64,000 bases of DNA from Rugalucina vietnamica. Its lineage: Eukaryota > Mollusca > Bivalvia > Lucinida > Lucinidae. Shown piece by piece: positions 44,305 to 57,500 of the stretch; position 1 is the first letter of the stretch; each line of letters starts with the position of its first letter. The notes beneath the pieces are model-generated. The model saw only the letters and a list, made by a program, of their open reading frames with translations. It was not told the origin of the DNA and did no database searches. The position numbers and the translations under genes are program-made. The stretch spans positions 63,047,817-63,111,816 of the forward strand of contig OZ024872.1 in assembly GCA_964017185.1 (NCBI GenBank). The letters are read 5' to 3'.

Positions 44305-47300
44305 TTATCTGAATGCAATCTTGTATGTTTTGATTTCCATTGGTGGAATGTCAATGTCACTGTCGATATTTATTTCTTGAAGTTCTTGGACGCCACTGAT
44401 GGTCATTTCCTTCACTGATATAATGTCCATGAAGGATAGAAGTTTTTTGATCGATACCATATTCTGAAAGAATAAGACATAGACCAATAGTCAGCTGCTT
44501 CTTAGTAAAACAGCATTAAGCATGTACAAATGTAAATGATATAGTCTCTGAGTCCAAAAATTCAACTTGGCTACTTACATTGTCTGAATAGGCTAATTTT
44601 GCCAATCCTGATCGGGAACAGAGAAGCAGACGTTTTGCAGACTTGTCCCTTATTGAGCCACTTCACGCATATGGTGGCTGGGATTTTGAAAATGGCTCAT
44701 TGTTGAATGATGTGATCCATTTTATTTATTTGTGCATAGCTTTTCAAAGTGTGGATACTTTAATTTATTATATTTATTCACTTATTTATTTATTAAAGGT
44801 TGTTCTTTATCTCATGGCATTATACCATGTTCTCTGTTATTTGAGAAAATAATGACTGCGAAACAACCATTCTTTTTAATTGGTGAAGAGAGGACAGTCT
44901 TAACTGCACTTAGTTTATCGTTTGTCGTGCATACATTTTAACATAATTCATAAGAAAAAAAATGAAAGAAGGCAATGCTCAGAAAATGGCGCAATCAGAA
45001 AAAAATTCCCACTCCAAAAACCGAGATGGGAAAAAGCTAAATCAACAATTAGGTACTCTATTGTAAGCCGAATGGGCAGCCATTAGGTGGCCACTCAGTT
45101 ACCCAAACTTAACTAAAAATATGAACACATACATAAGTTGCTAACAGCACAAAAATTCAACACCAAGACATAAAACAATAAGAACAACAACAAATGTATC
45201 GTCTTGGAACGATCAGTAATATAAAATTACTGGCGGGCTTAAAACGATTTTACATGGCTATAACCTCACCCTCAGCTTCTGCAGTGGTTCACAACATTTA
45301 GTTAGTTGTTCGGTGAATCTCTAAGGAAAAACACTTACACAAGTTCAATAAGAAAGAAAATACCATGTAAATATGGTAAAGACCTTGAATTTTGAATGCC
45401 CGCGTTTGCCTTGGCCCAATGTTATTTAAATGACAATTTTAGCCTTTACTTTAAGGAAATGTAAGTTAGTAACTTATCTTGTTACAATAACTTACCCAAA
45501 CGCAACCCATGTCCATTTTTGAAACTGAACAATCAGTGGCTGCTCTGTGTAGAACCAATAGGGCTTCCTTGTATGGCTGACCATCATGGACTTTCATTAT
45601 TCTCAGATTCACCACATCAAAATAACAGGGTAGGTTTGACACCTTTGGCATGTACACCGAGGGTGGTTTTGAAATTGCCATGATGAAAGTATCTGGCGGG
45701 TAGTTGAAGGATCTTGCTACTGCTGTAGCACGAGCAGATAAATAACATGTGGACGTACCTTCGTTCTGTGAAAAAATAATAAACCATCCATTCCATGACA
45801 AAACAAATAATACAAATTTATCCTTTCAATCTACCTGTGATTCAGGACTTTCTTGTCACCTACCATTTCGATCAGATTATTTTTCTTGCGTTGTCACTGC
45901 TTCCGTTGAATAAAGAGAAATATCATGGATAGTTAAAGAAGCGTCATAATAAGGAGTTTTCTTCAACAGAATATTAAAAGCCAAATGTATCAATCATTTT
46001 CATATTACTTTATTCTTTAAAGTACATTGCAAATAAAAATATCTTTATTCCATAAGCAGTCATAGAGTATATTGTACAATATGCAGTATGACTAAATTTC
46101 CATCCAACGCCAAACTTGAGCACCAACATATTGTCCAAACACCATGAAATAGATACATGCCTAATTACCTAGAAAGTGCTCAAAACATGGAATGATATCA
46201 AATATGACTGAGCATGAACTCAACGAAGTGACTCAAAAGTAAAACAGCTGTGGTTATATCGGGACGTTCCTCCATTATATGGGACATACCTGTTCATTTA
46301 TACATACCTGTATATGGTGTTTTCTTTCAAAAAGCAGGAAGAAGCTACTCTGTGTGGGTCTGTTGTCGGTGACACCTTCACTAAGCCCTCTCCAGTCATC
46401 CTGCATTAATCGTCTGTCCAGCACAATCTCAAACATTCCTAAATGATCAAAGGCCTAGGGTGTTTAAGGTCTGCTTTTAGCCTCAGGTTTTGCTAAAAAC
46501 TGATTTTTAGAATTTAGGTGACAAAACTATTCCTAAAACACCCATATGTCTCCTCTTTTAAAAACCAGAACAAGTACTTCATTTATCCCATAAGCGTTGC
46601 CATGGTAGCGCACAGAAGAACCATAGATAGAGCACATTTTGCACTTTTTGGTCTATTTTTGACCATTTCTGAACACGCTTTTTAATTTTTAAGTGCCGGC
46701 CCACCCGACTTGATTTAGACTACACAGGTGTAAATTCTTGAAATTGCAGCAAAAAAATATCTGGCTTTCGCTGCCAGTTTTGTAAAGTGTCACTGATGAA
46801 GGTTCATTACCCGAAATTGTACAATATGACCCATCTTCTTGCTTTGAATGTTTTACTGCTTCCAAAGGATCTAACAATTTTTTTTATTTGCTATTACTGA
46901 AGCTGGTGTTGTGCCGCGTGGCGGCCCTAAAAAGTCTCCCCGTACATCATCCATAGTGCAGATTATATTTTTCTTTTGATCTTTGTGATCAGTGAATATA
47001 TTTGGAGTATTTCGAATATATTGTACGTTAAGACTCATTTTCTTAACAGTATTTTGATTATTTGGCCCCTTTGAGAATATGAGTGTTTGATTTAGACTAC
47101 ACAGATGTAAATTCTTGAAATTGCAGCAAAAAAATCTGGCTTTCGCTGCCAGTTTTGTAAAGGGTCACTGTTGAAGGTTCGTTACCCGAAATTGTACAAT
47201 ATGACCCATCTTCTTGCTTTGAATGTTGTGTTTGCTTCCAAAGGATATAACATTGATTTTTATTTGCTATTACTGCAGCTGATTTTGTGCCGTGTGGCGG

Positions 47301-48451
47301 CCCTAAAAAGTCTCCCCGTACATCATCCATAGTGCAGATTATATTTTTCTTTTGAACCTTTGGGATCAGTGAATATGTTTGGAGTATTTCGAATATATTG
47401 TACGTTAAGACTCATTTTCTTAACAGTATTTTGATTATTTGGCCCCTTTGGGAATATGAGTGTTTGATTTAGACTACACAGATGTAAATTCTTGAAATTG
47501 CAGCAAAAAAATCTGGCTTTCGCTGCCAGTTTTGTAAAGGGCCACTGATGAAGGTTCATTACCCGAAATTGTACAATATGACCCATCTTCTTGCTCTGAA
47601 TGTTTTACTGCTTCCGAAGGATCTAACAATTATTTTTATTTGCTATTACTGAAGCTGGTGTTGTGCCGTGTGGCGGCCCTAAAAAGTCGCCCCGTACATC
47701 ATCTATTGTGCAGATTATATTTTTCTTTTGATCCTTTGGGATCAGTGAATATATTTGGAGTATTTCGAATATATTGTATGTTAAGACTCATTTTCTTAAC
47801 AGTTTTTTGATTATTTGGCCCCTTTGGGAATATGAGTGTTTGATTTAGACTACACAGATGTAAATTCTTGAAATTGCAGCAAAAATATCTGGCTTTCGAT
47901 GCCAGTTTTGTAAAGGGTCACTGATGAAGGTCCATTACCCGAAATTGTACAATATGACCCATCTTCTTGCTTTAAATGTTTTACTGCTTCCAAAGGATCT
48001 AACAATTATTTTTATTTCCTATATTTAAACGTATTTTTATTTGCATACAATATCTCTGGATGATACTTCATAATTATTTCATGTTAAGAAGTTGTTCATC
48101 GCGTGGGCCGGTAGTTGAAAATGATGTTGAATAGTGCAAAATAGACCCAAAATTGCAAAACATGGTATTTCGATGTTTTTCGGGGCGTTGTCATGGCAGC
48201 ATGTGTAATTTGAATGTTATAGTTGTGTTAGAATTTATAAGCAGGGACCTTTACCTGCTATTCGCAATACTTTTCTCCTCAAAATTTCAAAATTCATTTT
48301 TTTACCAACGTATGAAGTCGAAATGGTGTTATATCAAAACAGCGTAAGGGGTAATTATCTTAGCTCATCAGAACGGCGCAAACTATGCTCATCGATACAG
48401 CGCAACATAATTGGGCAATTATCCTACTGTTATCATAATCACTAGTGATTT

Positions 48452-48539
<88 letters not shown>

Positions 48540-51500
48540 CATGTATCTATCTCGAGAACGGATTGACAGAATCTGATCAAATTTTGTATGCACATCAACA
48601 TTGACAAGATCTAGCTTGGAATTGTTGCCCATCATTTTTCGTCAAATTTTGACGGAGTTATGGCCCTTGACTGATGTCAGAATTTCGTTTCCGCTCAATA
48701 TCTTGAGAACAAATTGACAAAATCTGATCAAATTTTGTATGCACATCAACATTGACAAGATCTAGCTTGCGATTGTTGCTTGTAAAATTTCGCAAAATTT
48801 TGACGAAGTTATGGCCCTTGATTGAAGTCAGAATTTTGTTTCCGCTCAACATCTCCAGAATGAATTGATAGAATCTGACCAAATTTTGTATGCTCATCAA
48901 CATTGACAAGATCTAGCGTGGGATTGTTGCCCGTCATTTTTCGTCAAATTTTGACAGAGTTATGGCCCTTGATTGACGTCAGAATTTCGTTTCCGCTCAA
49001 TATCTCGAGAACAAATTGACAGAATCTGATCAAACTTTGTATGCACATCAACATTGACAAGATCTAGCTTGGGATTGTTGCCCGTAAAATTTCGCAAAAT
49101 TTTGACGGAGTGATGGCCCTTGATTGAAGTCAGAATTTCGTTTCCGCTCAATATCTCCAGAATGAATTAACAGAACCTGACCAAATTTTGTATGCTCATC
49201 AACATTAACAAGATCTAGCTTGGGATTGTTGCCCGTCTTTTTTCGTCAACTTTTGACGGAGTTATGGTCCTTGATTTATCATTGACGTCAGAATTTGCCA
49301 AAATTTGACAGAGTTAAGGCTCTTGATTGTTGTCAGAACTTAGTTTCCGCTCAATATCTTGAGAACGAATTGGGGAATCTTACCATTTTTTTTTACCTGC
49401 ATCAACATTAACAAAATCTAGCTTGGGATTGTTACCTGTCATTGTTTTTCTTACTCTGTAAAAAAGCTCAGAAGCGGGGCTATAGTCAGATCCTCTGACA
49501 ATTCTAGTTTTATCTTAAATACCTGAGACAAGACTTGCCACGCCATGTGCTTCAGTGGTCAGTATCGTTAATCTCTTGTCACGGTCTTCTAGGAAAACGC
49601 TCGTTGTGACAGGATAAAAATTTCCCTGTAAACCTAATTTTCGCCGTGTGGTACGCCTTTGCATCTGGTATATGAAAATGGAAAATTCGGTTGTATTAAA
49701 ATTAAAAAAAAACCCATAAAACAAAACATTATTAAACGTAAAATTACAACTGAGAAAAAACGTCGAAAGAAGAGACGAACAATATAGATAATTGGCGTAC
49801 ATCTTTAAGTAAACATTTGCCAAATCACCATCTACTGAAAGAGTTTGTTTCCACTAGAACCAATTGAGTATACTGTTTTCTGCTCCTTTGTACAGAACGA
49901 TGCAATTTTGAATGAAGTTCTGCCGGGAAGTTTAGCATGAACCTATTTGTCGTTATTGACGAGTTGTAAATTCAGCCTAGACCTTCATACTTGTATTTTC
50001 CTGGATAAATAAATTTTCGACTTTTTGTCAGAGTCAGTCCCTTACAACAACTTACTTGAAATCCATTACTGTCTGTACAGAACTGATGTTCAGCAGCTAT
50101 TATGTCTGTTTCCAGCCGCAATACCAACTCTTTATTATCCCAACGACTATTTCCTATATTGACTAGATTTTCAAGAGAAATCCCAGATCCATCGGAACCT
50201 GAAGTAAAATGTGTCGTTGTGTCTTACAAAATCGTCTCATATGAAGAAACTGATTAAGTTTGACAAGTGTGTACATGTCGTTGATTTTGATAATCGGATA
50301 AACATTCATTAGAACTCGAATTTTTGAATTTGGTGAAATCAAACAGTGGAGCAAACAGAAGACAGGAAAACATGCATTGACGTCTACAATGACAACAAGA
50401 CCTACCAGATATATTGAAGACTGTTATAAGATGAGTAACGTCATTATAAACTGTCCGGACTTGGTTATACAAGTTTCCACTGATCTTCATGACAGCTGTT
50501 GGATTTGCAGTCCATTCCTGGAAAGAGCACCATAAAGGAATTAGTACATTTACATGTAAATCTTGGTTTAAACTTTTATTTCTGTATATACATGCACATA
50601 TAATAATACAAACAAAGCATTTTATACAACCGTTGCATATACATGTATAACAAGGGATTCAGAAGAAAGTCGAAACGACTTTTTCAGAATCTGTATCCAA
50701 TACTATATAAACAAGACAATATTCATTACATGATTCGAGAGAATTCCAAAACTATGTTGATAAAAACTAAATGTAAATCTTAAAATCACAATCAGTTGAT
50801 TTGTAACACTGATTAAGACAAATCCCAATCATACGTGTATAACCTGTACAGAAATTTGGAAAAAAGGATTGGAATAGAAGCTAAAAGTTTATTTAATTTT
50901 TCTCGTTGAGCATTTGTTAATGGAAAAAAAACTGTGAAAAAAATACCAAAACTTACTTTTGCTGGACCATCGGGCAGAAATATATAGGCCCCGCTTTTGT
51001 CCCTTAGAGGATTGTACGTGGTCCCTGTTGTGTACACAACAAAGTGGGCGTCTGTCTTGTAAACATAGCCAGACTGACGAACGTACTAAAACACATGGCA
51101 GAAATCGATCAGTTTTGTTTAAAATTTTAATTTATCACTGGCCCTTTAATAATTTAAAAAATCAGGTTTGTATAAATGGATTACAAAGTGACATGTAAAG
51201 ATGCTTGAAGAAATATAGTTTGCTTTGAAAAATACATTATGTCCATATCTGTATATCAGCGTTATGTGATGACAAAATATTTTAACAAACTGTAGACGAA
51301 TTTTGGCTGAGCTAATAATGTTTAAAAAAAATAGAGCTTATTTGTAAATTTCGGGATACGTAAAACCATATAAGTATACCTTTAACATCCCGTCACAAAC
51401 AGAAACATGTGCCGTGATGTTGTTGTTGCTCAGAATAATTTCTTCCTCAGTAGGTAAAGAAACTTTAAACGGTCCTAAATTGCGAAACCTACAAACAATA

Positions 51501-54500
51501 TTATGACAGTGAATAGAGGTAATTCTAATAAATTCATATTTTATTTTTCTATGGAGGAAGATCAATGTCGTGTATATTTCTGATAAAATGCACACTATAA
51601 TATACATAATCATACTCTTGCAACTACTATACAGCTGTAATAATGTTATTCGCTAGGAGAGGAAAGCGTGTTTAATTCATGTTTAATTCTGCACTTGATA
51701 ATTCGTACTTCATATGTGCTTTGGGCTTGGGGTTGAATCACTTTTATATGGCACATAAACAAATTGTATCTTTCAAAGTGTACCAATGATCCATAAATAG
51801 AAGAAAAAATCACTATGTACCAATTACTGTCTTGTCTCCTGTACACTATCACAGTCGCAAGACTAGATTTATCTATGGACTCTGATGGTTTCAATTCATA
51901 TACAACTGTAGACATCGGTGGTAAATCGACTTCAAGGGACAGCTATAAAGTGAAAAAAAATGGAAAAAAGTAAAACGTTATACATGTAATACATAATACA
52001 GTAATACACTATATTTATTGTTTACTACAACATTTAACTATCTAGGCAGTACGTATGCATAATCAAATGGCAAGTAGCAAACTAGCAACCAATTTAAAAA
52101 AAAGAAGAAGCTGAGACATTTTCCCAACATTTCCAGCGACTAGTGGCTCTTTTGCGGGCCTATATCGATGTACCAAATAATTAAGAAGTCAGTACAGACT
52201 CGCTTAAGATAAATGGGTTTAATAAAATATGTTTAACTTACAACAAACTCTTGTTCTTTAACAATATTGTTATCATCAAAAACTGGAGCAATTTGTATTC
52301 TAACTGGCTTTCCACTTGTAGATACTGTAACGTAGACACTGTTGACATGTATACTGACGACTTTATGACTCGAATGAAAGAGTGGGTTGTGCACAATAAG
52401 ATACCTGCAAATAAGAGTCAGAGTAAAAACATAAGAAATTATAGTGATCGATTGTTCAACTACCACAGAATGTTTTAAAAATATTAAGCATGTAACAGAA
52501 ATAAGCAACTACGCCAAATTTATGATGGCTGCTTGGGTGTGTATATTATTTCAGTTGAGGTAGCTGAGAAGCCACCCTTATGACCTTCTTATTTCGTTTG
52601 TTCTCTTTGTCAGCTCCATTTGGCATAGATCAGCTGGCTAACCTTCACTCCGTTCCACTTCGGTACATGTACCTCGTCCCACTTTCATGAGAGAGGCATC
52701 ACGGACCTCTGTCTACATTTGGCATAGAGAATTTTATTGTTAAAATATGGTTAAATGTGTAGCATACCCTTCAAATTTGATAATACTATAAAACTTACTT
52801 TGTATGTTTTACATCAATGACACGTTTTCCAGGTGGGTCGTTGACATTCAGCCACACGTCTGTCTAGAAACAGTATAAAACGTTAAGAGTACGAGTATTC
52901 ATGTCAACACATGAGGAACAGGGGTATGTTGACAATTTAGTCCCAGCCTTGGGTGGCATTCAAAGATTGTTTTTAATCATATTGATTGTTTTAATTGAAA
53001 GTCGGTTGCATGAAACTTGCTTATACAAAAAGGATAATACGCATATGTTTCTGCAAGGCGCTCATTATCTATAATGCCATGTGGTATGATAGTCTATAAT
53101 CACACTTACTGCTTCCACTGTTGCCCCCGTTAACTGGTTGACCGACAAAGTGGTTTTCAAAAGATCCGTTTGTATACGGTGAAGCTGTAGCAAGGCTTTG
53201 TGCATTCTGTAGAAAAGAATAGCAACGTTTATAGGTATCTTGCTCTTGATTAGTCACCAGTTTGTGAATGATCATTGACGAGACTTTAAAATTACCTAAA
53301 ATTGCGCAATATGGTCTGCCCTATTCTAAACATTGCCAATGATTCTAAAGGATCATAACATTATATTTTTTATCAGTACTCAGTGTATAATACTCAGGAA
53401 CAAGTCGTAATCTAATTATTATTTAAGTATCAGCTGATACAGAATGTTGGGCGAAAAACAAAGGAAGAACCACAAACATAGAAACAATCTGTTCATGTGC
53501 CCAGGATGATGTGGCTCTATCTTAACATGGGAGATAAACTGTTGTCAGTAACTTAAACATCAACTAAAATAACAAATGAGCCGCAGCATGGGAGAACCAA
53601 CAATCTGCGTTGGCGAAAACAAAGGCGCAGATCAGCTTTGCAGTAAATACGAAGCTGATCAGCGCCGTTGTTTTCGCTCCACGGATAGTACAATTCCTCC
53701 TCTACTTGTACCCGAAATTTCAAGCTTCTAGCCTGCTTCTGTGACTGTACAGCCCGGTTTGTGTCGGACCTGGTCAGAACCCAAATTGTTTGTTTTCTCA
53801 CGCACAGGCTCAAATCAAAGCACTCACATGTTTGCATAATCCGTGACTACATGTTTCTTACTAGTTCCAGTGATGGCATCATGGTGTTGAAACAAAGCCA
53901 GAGATCTTCGTACAGATGTTATATTTAGGTACAACATCGTTGTATTCTGAATAGACAGAGAATTCCGTGCTTGAGACAATGTAAACATTATTTCTGTCGA
54001 CCTGAAATACAAACAAAACTTATGAATGAAACTCTTAGGGGGATATTGGTGGGAATATGTACAAAATTAGTGCATGGTTCATGGGTCATTTTAAAATGAG
54101 AACTGTACATCTTGCCCATTGGTGGCAGAAAAACTTGGCTACCAACTGACAATGTAAAACATTTCCAAGTACCACCTACTTGGCATATTCAAGCTGCATA
54201 TTAAGACATTCGCCAATGATTCGAACATAAACTTTATATATTTACATTATCATTTTCATCTAAAAATATCATCATCAATACTTAATCACGTATAGATGCA
54301 TGACCTTATGCATTTGAAAAGGTTAGGCAATAGACCATGTGTACCTGCAACTTTTTAACATGTATCATAATTGTTGAATTACGTACAGCCAGCGTATATT
54401 TGTTGTTTTTTTTTTCTGATAAACAACACGACTTTCTAACAATTTGAACTTATCAATTTCTTTTGTGTTTTAATATCAATATGATGTGATTTATAACACA

Positions 54501-57500
54501 ATTATTCGAACTTTCCGAACGACCCTCGTAAATCATTATCCTGGTCACGACGCCAGAAAGGAGGTTTGTAACAGGTATGATACTCTGGTCACTTTACAAA
54601 TATATTTTTTTGTGTTCACTTCTAACAACAAACTATAAAGCCGGTCACTCCAAAAAGTAAGATAATAAATTGTTCGTATTAATGTTAGCAAAAATCATAA
54701 GTAAAACAAAATGTTTCCCAGCTTCAAAACTGATTCTTGATCCGTTCACATTAAAAATACTACTTAGCTTTCAAGAAAATGTGCTTTCAACGTTTTCGTT
54801 TACATTAAGAAAATCATCGGTATTGATACCTACCTTAGTTTACTCTGAAGAATCCTAGCTAATCGTTTATGGAATGGTCTGGATGTGTAATGGCCGCTCC
54901 AATACTGGTCTGCGCGATCAGAATACGGAAAGAAATCGCCACTGAGTGAGGGATACTTTTGATACCTAGGTCCAGTTCTACTTCTGTGAATTTTGTTGAA
55001 ATAATCTGAGAGAGTCCCATACTCGATCTGAAAACATGTTGCTGTTTTAATTTAGAATTTGTATATTGACATTAATCATCGACTATTTAGCATTATACAA
55101 GTCGAATGGATATTTCATAGCATGTGTGCGCCATAAGAAACACTATTATCAGTTTTCTTAGTTAACTAAAGTATAGATGTTTGAACCCGACGGCATGCAT
55201 TTATATATTGACAAGAAACAATACATTAGCAAGTAACAATACCCGAGCAGACAAGCAAGAAGAACACAGCGATTCAAAGACGATAGATTCATTATAGATG
55301 ATAATAAGTGCGCTGAAAGCAGAATACATTTGAGCCGCATCGTGAGAAAACCGGATTTTTGCCTATGCGAAAACAAAGGCGCAGATCAGCTTCGCGGTAA
55401 CCGCGAAGCTGATCAGCGCCTTTGTTTTCGCTACTCGGATAGTACAATTCCTCTTCTACTTAAATCAGAAATTTCAAGCTTCTAGCTCTTTTCTGAGCTT
55501 GTACAGGCCGGTTTATGTCAGACCTGGTCGGAAACCCCGAAGACCGGTTTTCTCACGATGCGACTCATTTATTTCAGCCATATTTTAGTAATCGCAGCAC
55601 TGGCTGTAGATACCACAATCACTACTGAGAATTGTATACTTACAAACCGATAAATGATCGGTAACACACACTGCATTTGAGAACGAAGTTGAGGTTAGAT
55701 TTTCGAGTTTTCTCCTACAGCGTTTCTTCTACCGACTGATAGATAGGTGCAATCAATGCAGAAATTGAATATTTATTGAAAGAAAGTAACATAAGAAATC
55801 CCGGTTATTTCTTTTTCGCGAACACTTCAATGTTATTGTGTTGGCAGTACTATACGTTCATGGGGCGGAAGTCTATGCGAAAAAGAAATAACCTGGATTC
55901 CTTATGTTACTTTCATTCAATAAATGTTTAATTTCTGCATTGATTGTACCTATCTATCAGTCAATAGAGTAAAAGCTATAGGAGAAAAACTCGAATTTCT
56001 CATCTCTACTTCGGACAGAATTTCATTGTGCGTCACCCATTCCGAGCCACGTGTTTCTCAGCTGTGACCATGGCTAAGAGTAGACAAACCCATGCCACTT
56101 ACTTATAAAGTATGCTGCCATAGAATAACTTACCATACGCTTAGCGTGAACAATTCTGTGGATAATCAAAATGTATTTTTGCAGATACAAACTTCATCAT
56201 CGAACAAAGACGACTTTCAATACATCATGTAGAAATAACGCCAAGTTAATGACTACTGTCTGAACATCATCTTTCAGAAATTGCCTTTTTCGAAATCTCA
56301 CTTTTCTGTAAGACCTCGAGGAAATATGAGCATGTCACCATTTTGCATTCCAAAAGTCTTAAAAAGTGCCACAAAAATTTTGAAAATCGGTTAACAAATA
56401 AAAAATTTATGCAAGAAAATATTTTTGAATAGGGCTTTTTCCATTGTATAATTGCCAGCAAGGGCAGTAACTATTTTCCCGGAAAAAATCTAAATTGATT
56501 TTTTTTTTTCATCTAAAATGCATCAAACCAAAACAAAATTGTTTTATAGCATAGCTGAGCGCCAAACTCTTAAAATTATTCCACAGATTTGCTTGATTTT
56601 CAGTTTTAAGGTGTTTGGATTACCTCCCTTGCACATGCAAAATGCCTATTCAAAATGATTTTTGGGCATAATTATCTTATTAGTGGACAGATTTTCAAAC
56701 TTTTTGTGGCACTTTTTAGGATCTCGTGAGTTGCAAAAAGATGACATGGTCATATTTTTCTTGTGGTGTTTCATAAAAATGAAAAATGCAGTTTCTGAAA
56801 GATGGTGTTCAGACAGTAGATGACACGTGTGATTTGTTAGAGTTATTTCTATAATAAGCAAGTAATAGATAATTACGCAGGAGATATCAGTTATTCTGTA
56901 GATATTCATTAAAATCTTAACTTCTAAACTCTAAACATTTTCTTCTACATGGTAGATCATTATGTCTCGTTACTGAGCTTATTATGTTGTTATATTGATA
57001 CACTTAGTAACTCGTTAGATGTATCTAGATATTGTTTAGTTCTTAATCAGTTAATCATTTGTATTATTCAGTTATCATCCTACTTTGCCTCCTGCATTTT
57101 AGTAGTTATCTTATAGTTTTTCGTTGGTTATCATAACTTAATAATTATCGTGACAACCTTATGGACCTTGGGGCAATATGTTTATTTGGGGTACGATGTG
57201 TTTACATGTAAAAGTAAGCAATGACCAGGAACTGTTGCAATCAGAACCAACGTCGCACCATAAACACCCAGGTGAAAAAAAAGATTATTGTAATGGGGAT
57301 GTGAATTGACGTCTTCAATTTTGGTCCAAAGTTTGGTTTGACTATACCAGTTATATCAATGTAAATACCTTCATATTCATATCTGGTCTGTCGTTAATAT
57401 AATCCATAAGTTTATCTAGATTGTTGAACTGGTCATTCCATTCACTCTCAGTGTTGTATCTGAAGTCATCACCGTGTGGCATCAACACTACATCACTCTG

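Larger units (their letters stand above)
44305..53206 (-). other. Gene 4: C-terminal beta-sandwich domains of the mannosidase
   Basis: Twelve exons encode the all-beta C-terminal half: [161 protein letters not shown] and [13 protein letters not shown]. The order and spacing follow the animal MAN2A family, with no internal truncation. Confidence 0.88.

Noticed and set aside
46689-47586. Open frames of 60-90 codons repeating across the 377 bp array
   Set aside because: They follow the tandem period, contain stops in between, and show no recognised domain; treated as repeat translation.
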